From assembly GCA_002914805.1 (NCBI GenBank), contig JXTB01000006.1, forward strand, positions 939,709-1,003,708: a DNA stretch of 64,000 nucleotides. Direction: 5' to 3'. Positions 1 through 11,789 of the stretch are shown here, piece by piece. The DNA is from Parasponia andersonii (taxonomy: Eukaryota > Streptophyta > Magnoliopsida > Rosales > Cannabaceae). The translations under genes and the position numbers were made by a program. Every line of letters starts with the position of its first letter. The stretch's first letter is position 1. The notes under the pieces were generated by a model. That model did no database searches and had not been told where the DNA came from. It was given only the letters and a program-made list of their open reading frames with translations.

Positions 1-164
1 ATTATTTTCAGCCATACTCATCGAAATATGATCGAAAATTTAGACCAGGTAATCGAAAATGCATCGAAAAAATGTCGGAATGAAGTGAAAAATTTCTAAA
101 TCGTCTTCTACTACAAATGCCCTAAATTAAAAAAAAAAAAATCCTCAAATTAGATTTAGCTTAC

Positions 165-182
165 CTTCTTTTGGGGACTCAT
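165..182 (-). other. Possible first exon of a minus-strand gene leaving the window
   Basis: Read on the minus strand, a CT-rich leader (about 320-265) is followed by a lysine/arginine-rich frame. That frame holds an ATG at 182-180, then S-P-Q-K-K, then a consensus donor (GTAAG at 164-160). The order of pyrimidine-rich leader, short basic start and good donor resembles the 5' end of a plant gene whose body would lie left of the window. No downstream exon can be seen, no family was recognised, and chance is a real alternative. Confidence 0.15.
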
Positions 183-2072
183 TTTTCTCAAGACAGATTT
201 ACGATCTTTGGCACGACGAGATTTCGTCTTCCTCGGTTAACGACGCGATGATTCTTGGCTCTTCAGAGAAGGAGACGAAAGAGAGAGTTGGAGAGAGAGA
301 AAGAGAAATGAGGAGTTTAAGGGGCGAAGAGGCATATTTTCTCTTAGGTATTAGTAAGGGTATTTTCGTCCGTAAGCATATTTTTCAAATGTTTTTTAAA
401 TTGTGCATATGGGCCAAAATAAGGGTATTACGGAGCATATTTAACCTAATTTCCCTTTGTATACGTATTTTTCTGATTATCTACCCAGTTTGTAAAAATC
501 CATGTCAACTAAGATGGAATAAACTAGTACGAATCATATATTTTTCCGAGTTTATATTATAGATTATATGTATTTTGAATATCAATATTAGAGATATTGC
601 GATATCTAGATGCTGATTAAAAACATAATACTATGCATGTATGGACGAGATAGGACATCCTAACCTCTATGGATCTGGTCCGATCCTTTTCGCTAGAGTA
701 AGAGATTTGGTCCAAATTTCTCTTTTTGAAGAAAAATATAAGGCAACAGCATATAGACTGTTGAAACAAGTGCTTGCACATTCAACACCTACTAAATAAT
801 GACACTTTCTTCCTCACTAACCTTTTCCCAAATCATGACATTAATTTGTGATGAGTAATTCGTACTATTTTGGGATATTTCATGCCATACATTTAGTTCT
901 TTTAAAGTCATTAATAGTTGGTAGATCGTTAATTACTTGAAAAATCTTTTTTTTTTTAATATAACATATTTATAAGCCAATGATGGGGCAATCAACGAAA
1001 GAAAAAGAAATATTTTTTTGCTTAAAAAAATAAATATATAAATAGAATATGAATTCTCGACTTCATTTTTTAGTACCTTTATATCTTAATTGAAGTTTTT
1101 TTTTTCCCTCTATTAAATTGTTAATGGTTCTCATAATTAATAAATTACCTTATATAACGAGAATTACTTGTCTTTGGCATGAGATGCAAGGATATAATTA
1201 TATAGCAATTGAAGCACCACATGGAAATCTATTTGGAATGTATAGCAAACAAATAAAAAGAGTACTTTAGTTACGTATTCCAAAATTGGAATTGATAATA
1301 GTAGGTAATTTTATCTAATTTTTAATATCAATACATATCATAAGTAGTTATTATTATTTAATTGGTGAATGATATTGAATTTATTTATAGTATTTTTCAA
1401 TATATAATGTATTTGTTTCAATATACAACATATTTCGATATTAAAAATTTAGTAAACTAATTGAAATACTTAGCATTATCCTTTTACAATATCAATTCTA
1501 ATTAGTCAAAAGTGTCTAACTAAATCCCGATTATAAAAGAAAAACTATTACTAAAAGTAATAAAAAAACAAATATTTCATAAAATAGTAAATAAATACTC
1601 ATAATTGATAGTAAATTTCAATTTATTTTCATTCAATTAAAAAAATATATTCTCACTTTTACACTCTGTATTTTGACACATTATTCAAATTATATATTGT
1701 GTCTTAATTATTGTCAGCATTGACATTAAGATTTGATATCTGTTACAAATTAATATATTGACACTAATTTATAGAGCAGTTAATTTATCAAAGTTCTATT
1801 TAAAAAATTGAAAATAAATCACATAAAAACTAATGTGAGAATAAATTTATTAAATTATCTTGATAAATTAACTGTTCTAAATTTGTTCTAAATTAGTATT
1901 ATGATATAAATTTATAACAGATATTAAATTTGAATATCAATATTAAAAATAATCAAAAAAAAAATATAAACAGAAAAAAAAAATCAAAAATACAAAGTAT
2001 AAAAATAAAATTATCGTCGGAAAAAACAACTCTTCTTTTTTATATTTTAAGGGGAAAAAAAAAAGAAATTAG

Positions 2073-2186
2073 AATTATGTTGCATCTCCAAGCTCGTTGG
2101 CTGGGAAGGCCCTGTCTGAGAAGACATTGTTTGGTACAATGGAAAAAGCAACTGAAAAGGTTGGTAAAAGTAGACGCATAAGGTAG
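2073..2186 (+). pseudogene. Orphan exon-like frame
   Basis: After an AG at 2071-2072 a frame opens that reads N-Y-V-A-S-P-S-S-L-A-G-K-A-L and onward, ending at a TAG at 2184-2186. Its codon composition is balanced, unlike the AT-rich low-complexity DNA around it, and it gives a mixed hydrophilic peptide rich in K, E and S. I do not recognise the family. No partner exon was found within about 1 kb on either side. It may be the leftover 3' exon of a lost gene or a captured gene fragment. Confidence 0.25.
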
Positions 2187-3343
2187 CAACAAAAGAACAC
2201 GTCACATCAATTACTTTTATTTACCTCTCTCTTTGTTTGCTGAGAAACGAAGAAAAATTAAAAATTAAAACTATAAACAGAGGAAAAAAAAAAAAAAAAG
2301 GCCTGAAAATGAGAGAGGGAAAGGGTCCGGAATATGTGAGCGGTTGTTGTCTTGTAAGATTAGATTTTCTCTCGCCATCGCTTTCTACCTTTTCTTACTG
2401 AAAAAGACCATATAGTAATATGGCACTGCAAAATCTACGGCTTAGAGCACCGAGTCATTGACTCACAAACTTCCTGGACTCGTTCCGACTCGGTCATCAT
2501 TGCACTAGAATCCACTCTCCAAAGCCAACTGTAAATACAGTAATGTATATATGGCCTTTTCTCATTGGAATACAGAATCAAATTCAGCTGTGTTTGGTAT
2601 AAAGTATAAACACGCTCAAACCTAAGCCTATATATTTATTCCAAATCATTTTTGGTTTTTTTAATTTTAGATCTTTCCGGTTTTTGCTTAGACAATATAT
2701 ATTACTTCTTTTTTTTTTTTTTTAAAAAAACATAATATATAGTATTGTTTTTGAAACGTGAATTAAAATTGCGAGAATAGAATAAAAGATTGATGAATTT
2801 GGCATGAATCTTGCCACAATAAATGGTTAAAATGTAATACTTTTTGTTTTGACTAAAGTTAAAATGTAATACTAAACTCTACTATTCTTTTATTACGAAG
2901 TTAATTATGTGACTCCAAGTATAAATTATTTTATTACGTAATGTAAGGTAGTACATAACTTATAAATCTAACCCAAGTTGCTCTTGAACTATTTAATAGG
3001 TCTTAATTAGTTAAATTGAAAGTTACTTCATTTTCAAAAAGGATTACTTTTATATCATGTGTTCCATGACCATAGAATATCATTAATTCATATTTGCATG
3101 AAAGTGATTTGAATTAGAGTGACGTAATAAGATTAAATGCAATTTAGAGAAGCAACAAAAGAAAGCGGGGGAGATGGATCTACTTAAGCGAGTGTGGTCT
3201 TCTACTACTAAACAAGGAATTGACGTGGCACATGCCTATAGGCTATAGGCTAAAGCACAAGGATGTGATTGAGCAACTATTAGCTGTGGTAACTTGTTTG
3301 AGTCAACTCTTTTTTTCCTGAATTTCACAAGTCATACACACTC

Positions 3344-3374
<31 letters not shown>

Positions 3375-3523
3375 CACTAATTACTATGCTAAAAACGAAA
3401 AATAGAAAAGACCAAATTACACGTAAGCAGTACAGTAACGCTGACTGTCACTTTTGGCGCACTCAAAGTAAGTGGACACAGCATCTCTCACTCTCTTATT
3501 TATTTATTTATAAAAAAAAAACT

Positions 3524-3530
3524 ATAACAA
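3524..3530 (+). promoter_or_regulatory. ATAACAA motif upstream of the SMXL gene
   Basis: The heptamer ATAACAA lies about 490 bases upstream of the SMXL start codon. From memory, this is the motif reported as bound by Arabidopsis SMXL6 when it represses its own and related SMXL promoters. The match is exact, but a 7-mer of this composition is frequent in AT-rich DNA, so it is only suggestive. Confidence 0.3.
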
Positions 3531-3640
3531 TGATCACAAAATGGTACTGAAGAAGAAAGATCTTCGGAGTTGATATTAAATTTTGCACAGAATCTATACT
3601 CGCCACCTGTGCTTTCCTTCCCAAATGCACTTCTCTTTTA

Positions 3641-3673
3641 GTGGACCCCACCCCAATTCCCCACGTGGGCCCC
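3641..3673. promoter_or_regulatory. Paired TCP-type sites and a G-box in the SMXL promoter
   Basis: Two GTGGNCCC motifs lie 24 bases apart: GTGGACCC at 3641-3648 and GTGGGCCC at 3665-3672. The second overlaps a perfect G-box, CACGTG, at 3662-3667. GTGGNCCC is the consensus of class II TCP factors, the group that contains the branching regulator BRC1; CACGTG is bound by bZIP, bHLH and PIF factors. The pair sits about 350-380 bases upstream of the ATG in a GC-richer island, where a proximal promoter is expected. Confidence 0.5.
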
Positions 3674-4004
3674 ACCTTACATCACTACCAACAACAACAA
3701 CAGCAACCTTCTTCCGTCTGAGCAAAAAAAAAAACAGCAACCTCCTTCTGTAGTCCCTCTCTTCTCTCACTTCCTCACTTCTTTCTCCAATAAATAATTC
3801 AAGCCTCTCACCCTCTTACAATACTAAATTTTATTATTGCAACTCTTTATTTTTTTTTTTCTTTCGTTTAATTTAGCCAAAAAAAAAAAGAAAAAAGAAA
3901 GAAAGAAATAAATAGACATCTATAATCTGTTAAATAAAGAATCGTTTTTTAATTTTCTTTTTAATTTTTAATTTTCTTTTTTAAGTTGTTTTTTTTTGTT
4001 GTAT

Positions 4005-4013
4005 ATGCTATAG
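4005..4013 (+). promoter_or_regulatory. Two-codon upstream ORF (ATG-CTA-TAG) in the SMXL leader
   Basis: An ATG at 4005-4007, one leucine codon and a TAG at 4011-4013 form a minimal upstream ORF. It ends six bases before the main ATG at 4020 and is in the same frame. If the transcript starts upstream, as the pyrimidine-rich leader suggests, ribosomes would meet this ATG first. Such short uORFs can lower or condition initiation at the next ATG. Confidence 0.45.
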
Positions 4014-4019
4014 CCGGCG

Positions 4020-7000
4020 ATGCCTACGCCGGTAAGTGTAGCCAGGCAATGTTTAACGCCGGAGGCGGCCAACGCGCTAGACGAGGCGGTGGCGGTGGCG
4101 CGCCGCCGCGGCCACGCCCAAACGACGTCGCTCCACGCCGTCTCGGCGCTCCTCTCGCTGCCCTCGTCGTCGTCGCCGCTACGCGACGCGTGTGCGCGTG
4201 CCCGGAACTCGGCCTACTCGCCTCGCCTCCAGTTCAAGGCACTGGAGCTCTGCCTCAGCGTCTCGCTGGACCGGGTCTCGTCGACCCAGCTCGCCGACGA
4301 CCCGCCCGTTTCGAACTCGCTCATGGCCGCCATCAAACGCTCCCAGGCGAACCAGAGACGCCAGCCCGAGAATTACCACCTCTACCACCAGATTCCGCAG
4401 CAGTCTTCCTCCATTGCCTGCGTCAAGGTGGAGCTCCAGCACCTGACACTGTCGATTCTCGACGACCCGGTTGTCAGCCGGGTCTTCGGCGAAGCGGGTT
4501 TTCGGAGCTCCGAAATAAAGCTCGCTATCTTAAGGCCCTTCTCACAACTCCTCAGGTACTCCCGATACAGAGGACCCCCTGTTTTCCTCTGCAACTTGAC
4601 AGAGTACCCTCCTCATCCGGGTCACCGGAGCTCCGGCTTATCGTTCCCGGGTTTCGCCGGATTCTTCTCTGACGGCGATGGGAACTGCAGGAGGATAGGG
4701 GAGGTTCTTGGCCGGAACCATGGGAGGAATCCTCTGCTTGTGGGTGTATGCGCTTACGATGCGCTGAGGAGCTTCGTTGAGGCTCTCGAGAAGAGGAAAG
4801 ATGGCGTTTTGCCGGTTGGGCTATCTGGGTTGTCTGTAATTTGTATCGAAAACGAAGTTTCGAGGACGATAATGGAGGATTCCGATGAAGGGTCTCAAAA
4901 TTTGAAGCTAAAAGAGGTAACTCAGCTGGTTGAGGAGTGCTCCGGGCCCGGTTTGGTTGTCAACTTTGGAGATTTGAAGGCATTCGTGGATGAGAACACG
5001 ACCGTTGATGTTGCAGTAGTGAGCAATGTGGTGGACCAAATCACGAGGCTCATGGAGCTCCACTCCGGAAAAGTATGGCTAATCGGGGCCACGGCCAGCT
5101 ACGAGAGCTATCTCAAGTTTGTGAGTCGGTTTCCTTCGATTGAGAAAGATTGGGACTTGCAGCTTCTTCCCATAACTTCTCTGAGATCTTCCACCATGGC
5201 TGAATCTTATCCCAGGTCTAGGTAATTAAGTAAAGATTGCCTACCTTTTACGTATTATTATTCTATTAATTTTCTTGTTTGATAGTTTGCCATGATTTAT
5301 TGCTTTGCTGGACTTTCTTAACTATTAAATAATATATATTCTTATGTAAGTGTCACACAAAAGTGCTTTGTTTGCTTGCGAATTATAAAAATTCATCGTC
5401 TAAATCTTGATCTTTATATCCCAAGGGACTTTGTGAAGGCTAGGTCCATTAGGGCATGTTGTTTGCTTGCTAACTTCAAAAGTTAAAAACTCAGTACATT
5501 TGACTTTCAATTTTTTTTTTTGGATTTTTAAGTGGACACGTCTTAATCCCTGGAGGGTTGAGGTTGTTGACCTCCTGGTCTACTTCAGACAGATTTACTA
5601 TTATTTATTTGTCCAAGTGATTGCTGTGGTTAAGTTTGATTGGGTATGTGGAGATACACGTCCTAGAAATTTAATCCTAAAATTATGGTATATGCTGTTA
5701 TTCATTAACTGTGTTCTTTATCGTCTAGTCTACTTAGTACTTATCTACACCTTTGTTCCCTAAGAATAGAGAGATTTTTCTTTTTTTAAATGAAAAAAAA
5801 TCCTGCTTTTAGGTTAGTTTTAGATAGCCTTTAACATGAAGTTTTGGGATATGTTTGTACACACCCATATTCCACCGCGCCCTTTGTCGTTGCTTGCTCA
5901 TATTCCACCATGTATACTGATTAAGAAGTTAAATTTGGCATAATTATTACGCTTTTTGTTGACAACGAAATTAGTATGGGGCTCCAGCAGCATGTGGTGA
6001 CTGGTAATATCCACTTTACTGGTACTAAGCTGCATGTACAGCAGTCTAGTTAAGTGTTTTCTCTCTTTAGTCTTATAGAACTAAGCACAAGGAACAGTGA
6101 TGGGGTTTAACTTGAGAGCCATGTTACTTTGCGTTGTCTCTTATCCTACAATGTTTTCCCTTTATTAAACTTAAAATTTTTGTCATTGACACTTTTTCCT
6201 TGGGTGTGATTTGAAACATAGTTTCTCTTATTTCTAATTTTGTTTAGTATTTTGACGATATCATGTTCATTGGGTCTCATTTTTATGCCTTGATGAATAT
6301 ACAGCTTGATGGAGTCATTTGTTCCGTTTGGCGGGTTCTTTTCAGCACCATCTGATGTAAAGTTCCCTTTAAGCAGTTCTTTTCAATGCCCGTCTCGCTC
6401 TCTGCAGTGCAGCGATAATTCAGAGCACGACGTATCTGATGTATCAAAGGGAGGATTAACTTCTTCAGTTGCAGAACAGTGCCAGTCTAGCTTGCCTTCT
6501 TGGTTGCAGATGGCAGCTCTTAATGCTAAGGGACCGGATGTGAAGGTGTGTATCACTTTAAAAAAGGATTTTGTCAGGTTTCATCATAGCTTTACTAAGT
6601 TATAGCAATTTGAAGCTCAAAATATAAAAGGAAACAGCAAAAGGAAAATAGTCTTCGAGATGTCTTGTTAAAAACTAGAATGCTTGACAGCTTAGGTTGC
6701 ATTGTTTCCCAATATTTGTGTGAAAACCAGCTTTTATCTCTTCAGTGCAGACCAAAGATGGTGGAGATCTATTGAATGTCAGAGTTCCAGGACTGCAGAA
6801 GAATGGGGATAAGGCATTCCAGCATCTTCGTCATACTAGACAATTGCCTGAAGAAAATTTTTTTCCAACTATAGTTGGGTTCCGGTCTGCCCAAAAAAAG
6901 AGGGATTGTGCTGCTACTCTGAGCAGTTTCACCGTGGATGTTTCTGCAGATGGAACCAAGCACATGGATTTGAATTCATGCGTACCGACAGATGTTGAAA

Positions 7001-8634
7001 AGATATCTGCATCACAAGAAAGCATTCCTCGCCCTGTGCTTTCCAAAGAGAAGACTGAAAGTTTTTCATCTGGATTATGGGAAAAGCCTTCAAAAGATGA
7101 GGATCTTGAGTCAGGTGGCGCCAGGTCTCCTCCTTGCAGTATGTCCAATTCAAGCATGGGTGACGGAAATCAAACATCTCCTGCATCCGTGACTTCTGTG
7201 ACCACAGACTTGGGGCTGGGAATTTGCTTTTCCAGTGGTTCTAACAAGTTGAAGAAACGTGAAAATCAAAGGCCCATAGATCTTCAGCAGGACATCGCAG
7301 GTTGTTTCCCGGAAAATGTTGATTTAGCCAATGCCTATCCATTTAATCATACTGCTCAATCGTCATCATCCTCAAGTCCTGGCAATCGCAGACAGTTTGA
7401 TCCAATAGATGTCAAGATGCTCTTCAGAGCTCTCTTTGAGAGGGTTGGCTTACAATGGGAAGCTATTAGTGTTATTTGCCAAACTATAGTCCGTTGCCGA
7501 ACAAGAGAAAAATTCCAGGGAGCAAGTCAGAGGGGTGATATATGGTTGAATTTTGTTGGACCTGATAGGTCTAGCAAGAAGAAAATTGCTTTTTCTCTTG
7601 CTGAGGTTCTATATGGAAGCCAGGAGAACGTGATCTGTGTGGATCTGAGCACTGAAGATGAAATGATCCGTTCAGAGACAAATGGTTACGATGTAAAATT
7701 TAGAGGCAAGACTATTGTTGATTGTATTGCTGGGGAAATGTACAAGAAACCTTTGGCTGTTATCTTCATTGAAAATGTCCACAAGTCTGATGTACTGGTT
7801 CGAAATAGTTTATTGCGGGCCATTTCAACTGGTAAATTTTCAGACTCCTATGGAAGAGAAGTCAGCACGAATAACAAAATCTTTTTGACAACTTCAGCAT
7901 TCTCGAAGGACCATAATATTCAGGTTTCCAAGAAGGAATCATCCAACTACTCTGAGGAAAAAATATCGAAAGCGAAGGGTCGGCCACTGAGGATTGTGAT
8001 TGAAGGTGCAACAAGAGATAGTGGAGTAAGCCAAAGTGGGATAGTATCTGTAGGCATTTCAAATCCAGTCTTAGTGAACAAAAGGAAGTTGATTGGTGTC
8101 GGTGAACCTCTAGAGCAGCATGACAGCTCAGAGATGGCCAAACGGGCTCACAAGACATCATCTGGGCATCTAGATCTTAACCTTCCTGCTGAAGAAAATG
8201 AATTGCAACAGGAAACAAACGAGGGAGGCTCTGAAAATGACTCTGTTTCTGAGAACTCCGAGGCTTGGTTACAAGATTTCATTGATCAGGTGGATGAAAC
8301 AGTGGTTTTCAAACCGGTTGACTTTGATTCGTTTGCTGAGAAAATCTTCAAGGAGATAAAAAATAGCTTCCACAAGTCTGTTCATTCAAAGTGTTCGCTA
8401 GTGATCGAGTCAAAAGTCATGGAACAATTACTCGCAGCCGTGTATTTATCAGATGGGTATAAAGTGGTACAAGATTGGGTGGATCAAGTTCTCAGCGGGG
8501 GATTTTCAGAAATCCAGAAAAGGCACAACAGCCTTACCATTCATTCTGTGGTAAAACTAGTTACTTATGAAGGCCTTAACTTAGAGGAGCAACCCCAAAC
8601 AGTTTACCTTCCACCTAGAATCATCATAAACTGA
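4020..8634 (+). CDS. SMXL7-like: SMXL6/7/8 (D53)-type strigolactone signalling repressor, three exons
   Basis: Class I Clp ATPase-like repressor. With TOPLESS co-repressors it silences strigolactone-responsive genes in the nucleus until D14-MAX2 targets it for degradation. Exons are 4020-5221, 6305-6545 and 6751-8634, all with GT-AG junctions and an unbroken frame, giving 1108 residues (Arabidopsis SMXL7 about 1000, rice D53 about 1130). The start [12 protein letters not shown] matches the family's double Clp-N domain (residues about 1-175). A degenerate Walker A (GPDRSSKKK, near 7558) and a Walker-B-like stretch ending IEN follow. The RGKT loop needed for strigolactone-triggered degradation is intact at 7702-7713 (residues 799-802), and the EAR motif LDLNL is at 8170-8184 (residues 955-959). 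SMXL6, 7 and 8 cannot be told apart with certainty from sequence alone; assignment to the clade is firm because SMAX1 and SMXL4/5 types differ at the RGKT loop and start. Confidence 0.95.
5222..6304 (+). other. SMXL intron 1
   Basis: A 1083-base intron with donor AG|GTAATT and acceptor ACAG|C. It splits a serine codon, and the joined product reads S-S-L-M[10 protein letters not shown] as in the family. The 98-codon open frame inside it at 5467-5763 is AT-rich and has no recognisable similarity. The second intron (6546-6750, 205 bases) is phase 0. Confidence 0.85.
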
Positions 8635-11390
8635 TGCAGTATATAGAAAGCTTTCTTTCTTTCTTTTTTTTTTTTTTTTTTTTTCCCCTGTAATTATAGC
8701 ATAATATAGCACCTAGTTTTAGCCGCTTGTCTTAGGCTTTGTCAATCGTCATAATTTGATTTGGTTTCGGTTTATGCTTTGTGTATGATATGTAATTTGC
8801 AGCTAGTCTGTGATTTTTATCCTTTTTATGTACTAAATAAGCTTAAGCTGTTAGTTCCTTTTGTTAAGTTTTGCTTCCTTTGATGGCTTATTCTGCTGTA
8901 TAAAAACTCGTTACAAAATTTTGGCAAGAATTATGTAATTTCTCTACCTGGAATGTAGTTTAGTGAGCTTTCTCAGCTTCTTGGTCATGTAACAGGATAT
9001 TTAGGCAACAACAAGATGCTTCTCTCACATTCATATTCCTTAACTTCTATTTATACCAGTAACTACATGCCACTATCGTGACAAGAGAGACAAAGTTAAA
9101 TGATTTAAAAAGAAGATTGTTACTTAAACTGTTTGGTGGCAGATAGTTTAGTTTGAACTTTCTTAGAATGCATTTGCTTGTTGAGTACGTCTAATGAGAT
9201 TCGGAAGGAAATATATATTGTTATAAAAAGGGAGAATCTCTTTATTTCTTTCCCACGTAACAAATAAATAATAGTTCCTTGAGAAAAATATAGAAAAATA
9301 GAATGAGGCATAATTAAGTGTTCAATAAACCTACTTTATAGTTTAAACAAACTAGTGTACATGCAACTAGAAAAAGAATGATTAGAGAAAACAAGAATTG
9401 AGAACATAGACAGGGAATAACACAATAGAATCTAATACCATTCAGTATACTTTTTTTTTTTTGGTGTATTAGTTAAACACTATTGCTCGTATTATTTCAA
9501 AGTGTCGTATGAAGTTAAATTATACAAAATCACCATCAAACATATTATTGTATTAAAATAATTCAATATGGTGTATAATATGCCATACCAAAGATGCCGA
9601 AAGTGGCTTAGGTTCTTGCAATTCATCATGCTTATGCCATTATTCCTATCTTAGAAATGATAGAACAGAACCCATCCGCTTTGTTCTCTTTCAACCAAAC
9701 AAACTCGTTGGATTCACTTCCAATTTTTTTTATTTAAAATACAGATAACGAGAAAGAAAATTATATAGACTTATATTTATGTATATATATATATACATAA
9801 TTGGGTATAAATATTTGTATGTTCTTTTATTTTTGAAATTTATTTTTTTTAAAAAAAGATATTAGAAATTTTGTTACCATTTTTTTTTTGAAATTTTTGG
9901 TAACAACTTTTAAAAACAAAAAATAAAAACAAGCTTGCCAAGCAAAATTCTAAAAAAAAAAAAAATTCCATTTTTCTGTTTAAAAAAAACAAAAAAAAAA
10001 ATGAATCTAAACAAGCCTAAACTAATAGAAAAAATAGTAGTTATAAGAAATGGTCAATCTTTTCACCTATTTAATGAAGGAACTTTTTTTTTCATTTATT
10101 TGTTAATTAGTTGTTTTTAAGTAGATGAATTTTATGTATGCATATCAATTTTATGCACAATATATTACGAAGTATATCAATTTTGATACTGATATATTTA
10201 TGTTTTTCTATATATATATATATATATATATAAATATATATATAAACTCGGCCATGTCTTAATAGTTTTTAGAAAATAGACGATTCCATAAGGATCCAAA
10301 ATTGTGAAATTTAGGCTTAGCTCCTGCTTTTTGTCTTATATTCCAATAATACCTGTTTTTCACTTGGGCTGCTTACAAAAACACAGGTCCAAAGTTTAAA
10401 AATTGAAAATTTCCGAATTTATTTAAAACAATATCATTTTAAAAAATATATTTAGAAAAATAACACTTTCAAAATATTTATGAAAATAACTCTTTATTTA
10501 TTTATTTTTTTCAAAATTAATTCTTTGCAAAGATACTCAAGGTCATCAATCGGGTTACTCGGTATAGGCATCCAATCATCTAAGGTAATTAGACTTGTTA
10601 CCTCAAGTAACTTGACCGGATACTTTAAGTACCTTATCATAAATAGTGGTATTTTTAAATATATTTAATAGTGATATTTTTCTATATTTTTCATGATTTA
10701 TCATAAATTTTAAATCCAAAATTTTTCATTTATTTTTAAATTTTACCATATAAAATCAAAATTTTAATTTTGTTAGTCTTGTACATGTCTTTTAAGTTTA
10801 TTTCAAATGTAAAATATGTATGACATACATTTATATTATAAATATTTTCTTATTGTATGTATTTATAGTGTAAATATATATATATATATATATTTATAGT
10901 ATATGTTTTTATAATGTTATACCCGTTTTTAGGAGTAGTTTTAATATATAAAATATGTACCGTAGTATACTTACATGTATAAAGTACATATGGTGCACAT
11001 TTCTCTAAAAATGAATATAAATCTATTAAAAAGGTTTTTTTTTTTGTAAAAAGGTTGTCTATATAAAAATACTTAATAAAAAGGGTATTATGTACTATTT
11101 CCCAATAAAAAAGGGATTTTATAACAAAATGACCGAATTATAAGCCAATTTTAAGTAATTATCTGATTTTCAAATATTTAAGCAAAATAACCGGTATATC
11201 AGTACATATACTGATTGTAAAATATGATGCACCTAATATTAAAACTAATAGTATATAGATAGATATATCAACTATAAAAATACATATAATTAGACATTTA
11301 GTTATAAAAAGGAAAGAGTAAACGGACATTATTAAACCGAAGTGTTAAAAGAGAGGACACTCACTCGAATTTGCGAAAAGAAGAAATATG
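8635..11390. other. Intergenic region between the SMXL and Alfin-like genes
   Basis: The first few hundred bases are probably the SMXL 3' UTR: a pyrimidine tract at about 8650-8685 followed by T-rich DNA with AATAA-like signals. The rest is AT-rich with (TA)n tracts at 9780-9795, 10209-10233 and 10877-10893. No coding region, RNA gene or transposon end was recognised. Confidence 0.6.
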
Positions 11391-11398
11391 AACAGTAC

Positions 11399-11467
11399 GG
11401 CCCAACCCAAATGTTTAGTGCAAGATTTGGAGTTTGATGCAAAAGAGAACCAAATTGGGGGCCCAAT
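11399..11467. promoter_or_regulatory. Site II-like GGCCCA motifs upstream of the Alfin-like gene
   Basis: GGCCCAA at 11399-11405 and GGCCCAAT at about 11460-11467 lie 180-250 bases upstream of the ATG. GGCCCA/TGGGCC (site II) elements are typical of broadly expressed plant genes and are bound by TCP factors. This fits the constitutive expression expected of an Alfin-like chromatin reader. Confidence 0.45.
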
Positions 11468-11647
11468 ACAGACACAAGTCATTACTTATTTTCGAAGGTA
11501 AACTATAATAGGGCTTTCTGAGTGGTCAGTAGGTTTTGAGCCCAACGCTGGCGAGTCGATCTGCTTCGCTCAGAAGTAATAGCAATTTATTACTATTTAT
11601 TTCATTCCATTTCCCATTAGAGCCCACTTTGATTTGCTTTGTATACC

Positions 11648-11758
11648 ATGGCTTCCGCCATTTCTTCTTCCAGACCTCGCACCGTCGAAGACATCTTCAA
11701 GGACTACACCGCTCGTCGCTCCGCTCTTATTCGCGCCCTCACCTACGGTACCTGCTAC

Positions 11759-11789
<31 letters not shown>

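Larger units (their letters stand above)
1..3600. other. AT-rich intergenic region left of the SMXL gene
   Basis: No complete gene was recognised here. The stretch is strongly AT-rich, with poly-A/T runs and a (TA)n tract near 3343-3368. Two weak coding-like traces are listed separately: a small basic frame on the minus strand near the left edge and a 35-codon exon-like frame ending at 2186. Around 2440-2500 the composition is less AT-rich, and a 13-base palindrome, GAGTCATTGACTC, resembles bZIP and W-box cores. Other open frames in this region are AT-rich and look accidental. Confidence 0.6.

Noticed and set aside
248-562. 104-codon plus-strand frame near the left edge
   Set aside because: The first half is translated GA repeat and the second is AT-rich. 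No domain is visible.
4179-4442. Minus-strand frame across SMXL exon 1
   Set aside because: It is the antisense of a well-supported coding exon with high GC; its composition explains it.
3986-4672. A 228-codon open frame overlapping SMXL exon 1
   Set aside because: It lies in a different frame of the GC-rich first exon. The 4020 frame matches the SMXL family throughout, so this is a shadow.
5467-5763. 98-codon frame in SMXL intron 1
   Set aside because: It is AT-rich and hydrophobic by composition, lies wholly inside an intron with clean borders, and has no recognisable family.
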